NCBI GenBank assembly: GCA_900547395.1
Contig: URGP01000010.1
Coordinates: 1-64,000 of the forward strand
Length of the DNA: 64,000 nucleotides
DNA from: an uncultured Opitutales bacterium
GTDB lineage: Bacteria; Verrucomicrobiota; Verrucomicrobiia; Opitutales; Intestinicryptomonadaceae
Direction: 5' to 3'
In this document: piece after piece, positions 1 to 7,591 of the stretch
Numbering within the stretch: the first letter of the stretch is position 1
Layout of the letters: each line of letters begins with the position of its first letter
Position numbers and translations under genes: made by a program
The notes under the pieces: model-generated
Databases searched by the model: none
What the model saw: only the letters and a program-made list of their open reading frames with translations
What the model was told of the DNA's origin: nothing

Positions 1-268
1 GTCAATCACTCTGTACTTCCTATCCCTCTTTGCAAGCCTTTTTTGCAAATTTTTTTAAATTTTTATGTAAGCCCCTGTTATACAATTACATTACAAAATA
101 AAAAATTTGAATAAATTTGCAAAAAGAAATAAAATCTTAGAAATATTTTTTACTGCGTATATGATAAAAAAAGACGCTTAAAACTTTTTCAATCGCCCTT
201 GAAAGCCTTTAAATAAAAGGTTTTTCGGCAAGCAAATTCTATTCTGCGCAAAATTTTTTAGCAACCAA
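1..268. other. A/T-rich non-coding flank
   Basis: No convincing gene is seen here. The left part has a small inverted repeat (29-35 with 43-49, stem TTTGCAA) followed by a run of seven T, which could be a weak terminator for a rightward gene lying outside the window. The rest is A/T-rich filler downstream of the leftward gene that ends at 269. No tRNA-like or strongly structured element was seen. Confidence 0.4.
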
Positions 269-1714
269 CTACTTCCGCATGGGGTTATCCAGTAGCGAAA
301 GCTTCAAGCCCGCCCTGTCAAAAAATCTCACAGCAAACGGAGTGTTAAACGGAGATGCAACATCCATCAAAGAATGGCGATGAATTCCTTTTAAATAGCA
401 GAAATCAGACAAAATTTGCGCACTTTCACCGTTTCCGCTCGGATACAAATCGTCCGAAAAATTTTTGAGTCTGTATGAAGACGCGAAAATGGAATTTGGC
501 ATATTGACGTACCAATTACCCTCGCTTTTGTCGGAAAATATTTTATCGAATTTTTTAAACATGCTCGTTGCAAAGCCCAAATATTTTTCCTCTCCCGTCG
601 CGAAATAGGTGTCTATCCAGCCTCTGACAAGCAGAGCGCACGCCAGTCCGTTGGCTTCCGAAGTATTTTCAATCGAGCTATCCAATGAATTTAAAATTCC
701 GGGCGGAGTGTTTTTTCTGCCTAAAATAAGACGTATTGCGTATGAATTTTTTACTGCGGCATTCTTGTATTTTTCATCACCCGAAATTTTGTATGCCCGC
801 GCCATAATGCTCATTGCAAGAGCATTGTCGAGCAGCGTTGCGGCGGACTTTTCATAAAACAGGCCGTCGTTTTTTTGGTTTTTCAAAATATCGTCGGCAA
901 CGTTTAAAAAATTATGCTTTGCGGAAGGCACAATCATTAAAAGCGCGTACTCCGAAAGCGCGCGCGCAAGCAAAAGCTTGGATGAAAATCTGTCTTCGTT
1001 TTTTATCTCGGAAATAATGGAGCCGTAAGCTGATGTGGCAACTTCCAACGCAGTCGGTGAAAAATTCGCAAGCCGCGCGACAAGACGCGCATTCTCGCTC
1101 AAAAGGGCAGTTGAGTCCTTCCAGTCTTTCCGCCGCAGAAACATATTCATGTTCGCAAACGAAGAATCCGCACTCCTTGAAAGAAACAGATTGGGAAATT
1201 CGGAAAGCTTTATTATGAAGCGCGAGGAAATTTGACGTTTCAAAAGAAGGTCGCCTTTATATTTTTCGTAGGCATTCACTGCCCCCATAAGACATGCGGC
1301 ATCGTAAAACGGGGAATTTTTATCCCTTGAGAAGTCGGACGCCAAAAAAAGAGGTCTTCCCTGAGGGGAGAGAATGCCCAATGAAAATTTGCCCTCGGAA
1401 CCTGAATTTTTGAAGATGTTTGAAAGCACTAAATTGTCGGCAAAATATTTTTTCGGAGAAAGCGTGGCGCAAATATAAAACTTTTTCAATATCGCCTTGG
1501 CCTCATCTGAAAATTCGGGGAAATCGCGGTCTTCAATCGTGAAAAAAATGAGCTTGTTCGACATTCTGGCTTTTTCAAGCAAATCCGCGCCCCAATAGAC
1601 ATCATGCGGCTCCATGCGCGCCTTCGGCTTATAATAACGCCATGCCGCATACGCGCCGAACAGAACACTCAGCGAGCCAAACAAGCATACAAGCCAAAAA
1701 GACAGTCTATTCAT
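269..1714 (-). CDS. DUF255/YyaL-like protein, degenerate thioredoxin part
   Basis: A 481-residue protein with one N-terminal membrane segment (about residues 5-24), so probably membrane-anchored with the bulk outside the cytoplasm. Residues about 40-150 resemble the thioredoxin-like part of the DUF255/YyaL family: the W..dLLEKAR..NKLIFFTI pattern matches the family's 'W...A...A...kPi' start, but the CxxC redox motif is absent. Residues about 200-460 are helical and carry the family-like pattern LLDNALAMSIMARAYKISGD, resembling the alpha/alpha-toroid of glycoside-hydrolase-like proteins. It is the last gene of a leftward run after rsmE. The function is unknown; without the cysteines a thiol-redox role is unlikely. 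The family call is an inference from pattern only. Confidence 0.55.
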   Translation of the reverse strand: MNRLSFWLVCLFGSLSVLFGAYAAWRYYKPKARMEPHDVYWGADLLEKARMSNKLIFFTIEDRDFPEFSDEAKAILKKFYICATLSPKKYFADNLVLSNIFKNSGSEGKFSLGILSPQGRPLFLASDFSRDKNSPFYDAACLMGAVNAYEKYKGDLLLKRQISSRFIIKLSEFPNLFLSRSADSSFANMNMFLRRKDWKDSTALLSENARLVARLANFSPTALEVATSAYGSIISEIKNEDRFSSKLLLARALSEYALLMIVPSAKHNFLNVADDILKNQKNDGLFYEKSAATLLDNALAMSIMARAYKISGDEKYKNAAVKNSYAIRLILGRKNTPPGILNSLDSSIENTSEANGLACALLVRGWIDTYFATGEEKYLGFATSMFKKFDKIFSDKSEGNWYVNMPNSIFASSYRLKNFSDDLYPSGNGESAQILSDFCYLKGIHRHSLMDVASPFNTPFAVRFFDRAGLKLSLLDNPMRK

Positions 1715-1752
1715 TTAAAAAAATGACATATATTTTGAAATAAAGTTCCAAA

Positions 1753-2520
1753 TTATTGTGATTTTTTTTGAAAAAACGCGCTGCAAACAGAAATTGAAAA
1801 GCCCGCGGCGACATCGCTTTTCATTACGCTATCGCCAAGCGTTGCGGGCGCAAACCCCGCAAGATACGCAGCTTTATACTCTTCTTTAGACAAATCCCCT
1901 TCGGGACCTATTAAAACACAAACTCCGCTCGGATTTTTCTCGTCCAAAATAGAAAGAACAGGCTTCGGATTTTCCGCATCCAAAGACGCGACAATCCTTG
2001 CGCATTCTCTTGGAACAAAGAAATCGACGCGCTTTATGAAATCGCCAAAATCTACAGGTTCGAATATTTTTAATGCGAGCATGTTTGCCGACTGCTTGAC
2101 TGCTTCCACAATTTGGGCGCGCCATTTTTCAAGTTTTGACAAACGGTCTTTCCCGTCCGAAAACCGAACAATCGTCCGCTCCGAGACAACGGGAATTATT
2201 GCCGTTGCGCCAAGCTGTATTGCAGATTTTATGATGTCGTCAAAAGTTTTTCCCTTCGGCATACACTGGGCGAGAATTATCCGCGGTCTGTCGTCTTTTA
2301 AATCGCGCCTTGAAAGAATTTTAAGCTCCGCCTTCTTTGGAGAGGGAACTGAAATTTCGCATTCAAGAACTGTTCCCGACAAGTCAAATACATCAACCTT
2401 GTCGGATTTCTGCGCGCGCAAAGCCCCGCACAAATGCCTGCTTTCATCGGAAGACAAAAACAAGACGCCGCCAAGTTCGGCATCTTTCAAATTTTCAAAA
2501 TAAGCCCTGAATCCCGACAT
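1753..2520 (-). CDS. rsmE: 16S rRNA m3U1498 methyltransferase RsmE
   Basis: A 255-residue SPOUT-fold methyltransferase, expected to methylate N3 of U1498 of 16S rRNA using S-adenosylmethionine. The N-terminal PUA-like part has SSDESRHLCGALR, the usual 'H...VLR' RNA-binding start. The C-terminal knot region has LIGPEGDLSKEEYKAA followed by TLGDSVMKSDVAAGFSIS, matching the RsmE 'iGPEGGfs..E' and 'LG.riLR.eTA' motifs. The last motif has lysine and serine where arginine and threonine are typical. Length is normal for the family. It begins 4 nt after the stop of coaC on the same strand, so the two are probably co-transcribed. Confidence 0.9.
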   Translation of the reverse strand: MSGFRAYFENLKDAELGGVLFLSSDESRHLCGALRAQKSDKVDVFDLSGTVLECEISVPSPKKAELKILSRRDLKDDRPRIILAQCMPKGKTFDDIIKSAIQLGATAIIPVVSERTIVRFSDGKDRLSKLEKWRAQIVEAVKQSANMLALKIFEPVDFGDFIKRVDFFVPRECARIVASLDAENPKPVLSILDEKNPSGVCVLIGPEGDLSKEEYKAAYLAGFAPATLGDSVMKSDVAAGFSISVCSAFFQKKSQ

Positions 2521-2524
2521 TTTA

Positions 2525-3076
2525 TCACAAAAGTTCCGCCGCTCTGCTTAAAATCAAATCAAGCCCCGCGAGCCTTCCCTTTCCGCAAGTTCCGCACGCA
2601 AGCATTCCGTCCTCAGGCTCCACAAAATAAACCCCGAAGCTTTTCAGCGTTTCGATGTTTTTTTGGACGGCGGGATGGGAATACATCGCATCGTTCATTG
2701 CGGGAGCGATTAAAACTTTCGCCTTTGTTGCAAGATAGGTTGATGAAAGCATATCAGGGGCAAGCCCGTTTGCGAAATTGCCGATGGTATTCGCCGTGGC
2801 GGGAGCTACAATGAAAAGCTCGGCAAATTGCGCAAGGGAAACATGCTCGGGCTTCCAATCGTCTATGCGCTCCCACATGTCAACGCAAACGGCGTTGCGC
2901 GACACCGTTGCAAACACCCTTTCCGATATTATCTTAGAGGCGTTTTTTGTCATGATGACGCGGACCTCCGCCCCCGCCTTCACAAGCGTTGAAACCAAAT
3001 CAACCGCCTTGTACGCGGCGATTGAACTGCAAACGCCAAGTAAAATTTTCCTGCCTTTAAATTTTTGCAAATCCAT
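2525..3076 (-). CDS. coaC: Phosphopantothenoylcysteine decarboxylase domain (CoaC)
   Basis: A 183-residue flavoprotein of the HFCD family, predicted to decarboxylate 4'-phosphopantothenoylcysteine in coenzyme A synthesis with FMN. Visible motifs are the N-terminal GVCSSIAAYKAVDL loop, a histidine in EHVSLAQFAE, the FMN-binding APATANTIGNFANGLA, the substrate-clamp PAMNDAMYSHPAVQKN, and the C-terminal GMLACGTCGKGRLAG. In most bacteria this domain is fused to the CoaB synthetase in a protein of about 400 residues. Here only the CoaC half is present, and the next gene is rsmE, so CoaB must be encoded elsewhere. The gene lies downstream of a secreted protein gene on the same strand. Confidence 0.88.
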   Translation of the reverse strand: MDLQKFKGRKILLGVCSSIAAYKAVDLVSTLVKAGAEVRVIMTKNASKIISERVFATVSRNAVCVDMWERIDDWKPEHVSLAQFAELFIVAPATANTIGNFANGLAPDMLSSTYLATKAKVLIAPAMNDAMYSHPAVQKNIETLKSFGVYFVEPEDGMLACGTCGKGRLAGLDLILSRAAELL

Positions 3077-3142
3077 ATTTTTAATTTCTTATTGTCGGCG
3101 AAGAAGCAATCTTTGCAACCAAATAAAATTCCCGAAAACGCT

Positions 3143-4822
3143 TTACATTTCCGCCGCGCTTTCAGCGGGAGAGTCTTCCGACGAAGCGTCCGTTTTCGCT
3201 TTTTCCGCGGCTTTTGACACGCTGTCTATCGCCTCCAAAACGTCGCGCTTTAAGTTTGGCAAAGACTTGTATTTTTCAATCAAATCCTTAATCATTTTCA
3301 AGTCTCTGTTGACTACAGGAAGAATGCTCTCAGGCTCTTTTATAGAAGCATACACAAGATTTGCCGCGTCTTCGATTTTATTTTCGGATAGGGCAACGAG
3401 TCCCCGAACAGCCGAAAGAGCCTTGTCGTTTTGCAAGTCTTCGGGCAATTTTTTGAAATCCTCCTTTGCCTTTTCAAAGTCGGGAGCGTTGGCGTAAATT
3501 TTGTCCCACAAGGCGTAAAAATTGCCTTCGCGCGCGCCTTTGACGGCCCATTGCCAAGACTTTTCAGCATCCTGCTTCAATCCGATTCCGAGATTGTAGG
3601 CAAAGCTTGCGTCATTTTCAATGAAACCCGAAGTGCGCGCTTCTTTTGGGAAGAGCTTGTTGTATTCGTCCTTGATTTCTTTCGCCTTGGCGGCAGTTTC
3701 GGGATTGTCGGAATAAAGCGCGAACAAAATCACGCGGTTGTATCGGGGCAGAATTTGGCTTCTTAGCTCCTCTTTCGTTGAATTTAAAATCCCCACGGCT
3801 CTTTCAGGATTTTTAACGCCGTCGCAGCCGTTTAAAAGAAGCGAAACAAATTTTATCGGCGCAGTTCCCTCAAGCACAAAAGCTTCGGGAGACGCCTTCA
3901 TCGCCTTGTCGTAATAGGAAAGCGCGAGCTTTTGGTTTTCGGGAGAAATTTTTGAAAAATCCGAAACAAAAGGCTCCGCATCGGGGCTTAGAGCAATGTC
4001 AGCAAGAAGCGTATAGGCATGGGAAACGTTGTCGTCAGAGCTTTCCGATTCAATATCCGCAAGCGGATTTAATATTTCCTTTGCCTTTTCATTGCGCGAA
4101 GCAAGAGCCTTCAACTCTTCGTTTACCGCATTTTGCGAAAACGTGGCATAGTGGTAAATGTTTGCGATTGCAAGCCGCGCCATTTTTTCGGCATTTTTTG
4201 AAATTTCCTTTGTGCGCCTTAAAATTTCCCCCGCCTTTTCCTCCGATTTTTCGACTCCGCCAAGCCCTTCCTTCAAGACGACATAGTCTATTGCTCCCAA
4301 AAACGCCGAAAGCTTTTCCTCGCCTATCGCAACAGACGCCTCAAACGCGCCGCGCAACTTCTCATACGCGCCCTTGATGTCGGAAGCGGAAAGCCTCATC
4401 GCCTCGCTGACCGCCGCGCCAAGCTCCACTTCCATTATCTTTTTTATGGAAGTTGAAGTTTCGGGCGGGACGTCTTTGGTCAAGACAAGCTCCATGTCGA
4501 GCTTTGAGAGCATCGGCAAGTCCACGCTCTTTAAAAAGCTTTCAAAATCGTCCCTGTCTTGCAGAACCGAAAAAGTCTGCGCGACTATGTTTGCGGATTT
4601 CAAATACTGCCCGCTTTTAAAATCAGCCTGCGCCTCTTTCAAAGCTTCCGCGATTGCGAGCTTGCGCAGAGCGGGATCTTCGGCAGGAGAATTTTGCGGC
4701 GAAGATGGCACTATGCTTATTTGGCTCGGATCAACGGGAATTGTTATGGGAGAAGCGTCTTGCGCGTACAGAGAGCATGCCGCGCAAAAAAACGCGGCGG
4801 CGGCAATGGATTTTCGTTTCAT
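3143..4822 (-). CDS. Secreted helical-repeat protein of unknown function
   Basis: A 559-residue protein with a clear signal peptide (MKRKSIAAAAFFCAACSLYA, cleavage near residue 20), so exported to the periplasm or beyond. The mature part is almost wholly alpha-helical and rich in Ala, Glu and Lys. The section FAYNLGIGLKQDAEKSWQWA near residue 410 resembles a Sel1/TPR repeat, suggesting a solenoid for protein contacts. The C-terminus is Ser/Ala/Glu-rich low complexity. It heads a leftward run with coaC and rsmE and is divergent from the ssuA-like gene across 125 bp. No enzyme motif was seen and the function is unknown. Confidence 0.7.
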   Translation of the reverse strand: MKRKSIAAAAFFCAACSLYAQDASPITIPVDPSQISIVPSSPQNSPAEDPALRKLAIAEALKEAQADFKSGQYLKSANIVAQTFSVLQDRDDFESFLKSVDLPMLSKLDMELVLTKDVPPETSTSIKKIMEVELGAAVSEAMRLSASDIKGAYEKLRGAFEASVAIGEEKLSAFLGAIDYVVLKEGLGGVEKSEEKAGEILRRTKEISKNAEKMARLAIANIYHYATFSQNAVNEELKALASRNEKAKEILNPLADIESESSDDNVSHAYTLLADIALSPDAEPFVSDFSKISPENQKLALSYYDKAMKASPEAFVLEGTAPIKFVSLLLNGCDGVKNPERAVGILNSTKEELRSQILPRYNRVILFALYSDNPETAAKAKEIKDEYNKLFPKEARTSGFIENDASFAYNLGIGLKQDAEKSWQWAVKGAREGNFYALWDKIYANAPDFEKAKEDFKKLPEDLQNDKALSAVRGLVALSENKIEDAANLVYASIKEPESILPVVNRDLKMIKDLIEKYKSLPNLKRDVLEAIDSVSKAAEKAKTDASSEDSPAESAAEM

Positions 4823-4947
4823 GTTTATTGCAATTTAAAATTTTTCGATTATTGCTTTTATCGACAGCAAGCTGCCGCGCATAAAATTTATGTTGTAAAA
4901 AAATTAAAAGACTTTCTTAATAAGTGTCGAATTAAAAAATAATTTTT

Positions 4948-5919
4948 ATGAAAAAGACATTATTATTCGGACTTTTCCCAATTCTTGTTCTTTTCCTTTG
5001 CGCATGCGGAAAAAAGAGCGCAAAAACCGTAAACGTGGGCTTGTTCCCAAATGTCACGCACGCGCAGGGCGTAATCGCATACCAGCTTTCAAGAGAAGGC
5101 AGGGGATGGTTTGAGAAATACCTGCCCGAAGACTGCAAGATAGAATGGATTTCATTCAACGCCGGTCCGAGCGCGATTAACAGCATTTTCGGCGGGGATT
5201 TGGACATGACCTACATCGGCCCCAACCCCGCAATCAACGGATTTATAAAGTCTGACGGCAAAAGCGTGCGCGTTTTGGCGGGGGCGGCAGACGGCGGCGC
5301 GGGGCTTTTGGTAAATCCCAAACTCGGCATAAAGTCGCCCAAGGACTTCAAGGGGAAAATCATCGGAACTCCGCAAGTGGCAAACACGCAGGACGTGGCT
5401 TGCCGCGCATGGCTCATCGCAAACGGGCTTAAAATAAATGAAGGTGCGGGCGGAGACGTTGAAATTCTGCCCACGAAAAATCCCCAGCAACTTCCGATTT
5501 TCAAGCGCGGGGAAATGGACGCCGCATGGACGGTCGAACCCTGGGTTTCGCGCCTTGAAACGGAAGCGGGCGCAAAAATGTTCTTCTTTGAAAAAGACGC
5601 CGTAACAACAGTGCTCGCCGCGCGCACGGAATTTTTGAACGAAAAGCCCGAAATTGCAAAAGCCCTGCTTCAAGCGCACAAAGACCTCACAAAATGGATA
5701 AACGAAAATCCCAAAGAAGCGCAGGAGCTTGTGCGAAAAGGCATAAAAAACATATCCGGAGCGGACTTTCCGCAAGAGCTGATTGCAAACGCATGGAAGC
5801 GCATGAAATATACTTCGGAAATTAACCGGCATGGAATGGAAAAATTTGTCGATGACTCCTTTTCGTGCGGATTTATAGACAAAAAAATCGACATAAGCCC
5901 GCTGTTTTTCAAATTCTAA
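4948..5919 (+). CDS. ABC transporter substrate-binding lipoprotein, SsuA/TauA/NrtA type
   Basis: A 323-residue lipoprotein. The signal ends in the lipobox LFLCAC, giving an acylated cysteine at about residue 18-20. The body has the features of the aliphatic sulfonate/taurine/nitrate binding family: VGLFPNVTHAQGVIAYQL, a GGDLDMTYIGPNPAINGF segment, FKGKIIGTPQVANTQD, and MDAAWTVEPWVSRLE. It is expected to capture a small anionic or aromatic solute in the periplasm and deliver it to the permease encoded two genes downstream. The ATPase gene starts 4 nt after this stop, so the three form one operon. No desulfonase or monooxygenase gene is adjacent, so the substrate cannot be assigned. Confidence 0.88.
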   Translation: MKKTLLFGLFPILVLFLCACGKKSAKTVNVGLFPNVTHAQGVIAYQLSREGRGWFEKYLPEDCKIEWISFNAGPSAINSIFGGDLDMTYIGPNPAINGFIKSDGKSVRVLAGAADGGAGLLVNPKLGIKSPKDFKGKIIGTPQVANTQDVACRAWLIANGLKINEGAGGDVEILPTKNPQQLPIFKRGEMDAAWTVEPWVSRLETEAGAKMFFFEKDAVTTVLAARTEFLNEKPEIAKALLQAHKDLTKWINENPKEAQELVRKGIKNISGADFPQELIANAWKRMKYTSEINRHGMEKFVDDSFSCGFIDKKIDISPLFFKF

Positions 5920-5923
5920 AACG

Positions 5924-6757
5924 ATGCAAGCAAATTTAAGCACTCCACACGCAAAAGTCGCCGCCGAATTAAAAATCGTGCCGCCATCAAAGCTTGTCAT
6001 TGAAAAAGTGAGCAAAGATTTCACGAGAGACGGCAAGAAATTCACGGTTCTCGACGACATAAACCTGCATATCGAAGAAGGGGAATTCGTATGCCTCGTA
6101 GGGCCGAGCGGATGCGGAAAAAGTACCCTTCTAAACCTTATAGCGGGCTTGGATTCCCCCACAAGCGGTGTAATTTACACAAACGGCAATCCCGTCTATG
6201 CCCCCGGGAGAGACAGAATGATGATGTTCCAGGAGCACGCCCTATTTCCGTGGCTGGACGTGCTTGGCAATGTAATGTTCGGGCTTAAATTAAAGCCCAA
6301 CCTAAACGATGCGGAGCGCAGGGAAGTCGCGAAATACTACATTTATTTAGTGGGGCTTGAACGCTTCACCCACTCCGCAATCCACGAGCTTTCGGGTGGA
6401 ATGCGCCAGCGCGTGGCTCTTGCAAGAAGCCTTGCCCCCAACCCGAATGTGCTGCTTATGGACGAGCCTTTCGGCGCGCTCGACGCCCTCACACGGGAAA
6501 ACCTCTACCGCGACTTGCAGAAAATCTGGCAGCAGCGCAAAAAGACAATCGTCTTCGTCACCCACAACATCCGCGAAGCCGTTTGCCTTGGCGACAGGGT
6601 TCTCCTGTTTTCTCCAAACCCAGGCAAAATACAAGAAGAGTTCAAAATAGATCTCCCGCGCCTGCGCGACATAAACAACTCAAACCTTTCGGAAATTTCT
6701 TCCGTCATAACCGCCGCGCTAAAACAGCACCTCGACGCGAAAGGAGTGGCAGAATGA
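5924..6757 (+). CDS. ABC transporter ATP-binding protein, SsuB/TauB type
   Basis: A 277-residue cytoplasmic ATPase of the nitrate/sulfonate/taurine importer family. It has Walker A GPSGCGKST (about residues 62-70), the Q-loop MMMFQEHALFPWLDV, the signature LSGGMRQRVALAR, Walker B VLLMDEPFGALD with its catalytic glutamate, and the switch histidine in VFVTHNIREA. An N-terminal stretch of about 30 residues before LVIEKVSKDF is longer than in typical SsuB, so a later start is possible, although no obvious alternative ATG lies at the domain edge. Its stop overlaps the start of the permease gene (ATGA), indicating translational coupling. Confidence 0.93.
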   Translation: MQANLSTPHAKVAAELKIVPPSKLVIEKVSKDFTRDGKKFTVLDDINLHIEEGEFVCLVGPSGCGKSTLLNLIAGLDSPTSGVIYTNGNPVYAPGRDRMMMFQEHALFPWLDVLGNVMFGLKLKPNLNDAERREVAKYYIYLVGLERFTHSAIHELSGGMRQRVALARSLAPNPNVLLMDEPFGALDALTRENLYRDLQKIWQQRKKTIVFVTHNIREAVCLGDRVLLFSPNPGKIQEEFKIDLPRLRDINNSNLSEISSVITAALKQHLDAKGVAE

Positions 6758-7539
6758 TGAAAAAGACGCTTTTTAGAATTTTATTGTCCGCGCTCGGCTT
6801 TTGCGCAATAATCGCCTTGTGGCAAGTCGCGTTCCACTTGGTCGATAACCGCACGAAACTTCCCTCTCCATTCAGCGTGTTTGAATACATCGAAGATTCT
6901 CTTTTAAGCGGAGTTTTGGTTTCGGCAATAAAGGGGACTTTAATGCGAATGTTTTCGGGATATGCGATGGGGCTTGTTTTCGGCATTCCGCTCGGAGTGC
7001 TTTGCGCCCGCGTAAGAATTTTCCGCGACACCCTCGGGCTGCTCGCGCTCGGTCTTCAAGCCTTGCCAAGCGTATGCTGGGCAATTCCCGCTATTTTATG
7101 GTTTGGCGCAAACAACGCCGCAATGGTGTTCGTTGTGCTGATGGGCTCTGTGTGGTCGCTTCTTTTGAGCACCCAGCACGGTGTAATGAACATATCGCCA
7201 ATCTATATCCGCGCCGCCCGCACAATGGGTTCGAAAGGGCTTCATACATGGATTTATGTCATAATGCCCGCCGCATTTCCAAGCATTGTGGGGGGAATGA
7301 AGCAAGGCTGGGCCTTTGCGTGGCGCAGTTTGATGGCGGCTGAAATCGTCGTAGCCCTCCCTGTGAGCAAGGCGAACGGCTTGGGGCTCCAGCTAAACTA
7401 CGGCAACGATAACAACGACATCGCGCAAGTCATCGGCATCATGATTGTGATTGTCGCCATCGGACTTCTGGTTGACAAAATTTTATTCTCGCCGTGGGAG
7501 AACATGCTTAGAAAACGATGGGGCTTGGACGCCAAATAA
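6754..7539 (+). CDS. ABC transporter permease, SsuC/TauC type
   Basis: A 261-residue inner-membrane permease with about six hydrophobic segments and the cytoplasmic EAA loop AARTMGSKGLHTWIYVIMPA that docks on the ATPase. The start was set at the first of two adjacent ATG codons (6754), preceded by AAGGAG at 6741-6746, a good ribosome-binding site; it overlaps the ssuB-like stop as ATGA. A longer reading frame running upstream into the ATPase gene is not credible. It completes a substrate-binding protein, ATPase and permease import operon. A strong hairpin terminator follows at 7552. Confidence 0.93.
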   Translation: MMKKTLFRILLSALGFCAIIALWQVAFHLVDNRTKLPSPFSVFEYIEDSLLSGVLVSAIKGTLMRMFSGYAMGLVFGIPLGVLCARVRIFRDTLGLLALGLQALPSVCWAIPAILWFGANNAAMVFVVLMGSVWSLLLSTQHGVMNISPIYIRAARTMGSKGLHTWIYVIMPAAFPSIVGGMKQGWAFAWRSLMAAEIVVALPVSKANGLGLQLNYGNDNNDIAQVIGIMIVIVAIGLLVDKILFSPWENMLRKRWGLDAK

Positions 7540-7551
7540 GCCTTGCCATTG

Positions 7552-7584
7552 AAAAATCCGCAGGTAAAATTTCTGCGGATTTTT
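7552..7584 (+). terminator. Hairpin terminator after the ABC importer operon
   Basis: A 12-bp perfect stem (7552-7563 with 7573-7584, core ATCCGCAG/CTGCGGAT) with a 9-nt loop ends in a short T run. It lies 12 nt after the permease stop and only 7 nt before the start codon at 7592, so the next gene has almost no room for its own promoter and leader. Confidence 0.75.
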
Positions 7585-7591
7585 AATTTAT

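Noticed and set aside
5152..6162. Long leftward open frame opposite the ssuA-like gene
   Set aside because: It is the antisense shadow of a clear ABC binding-protein gene; its Cys/Arg/Phe-rich translation has no domain pattern.
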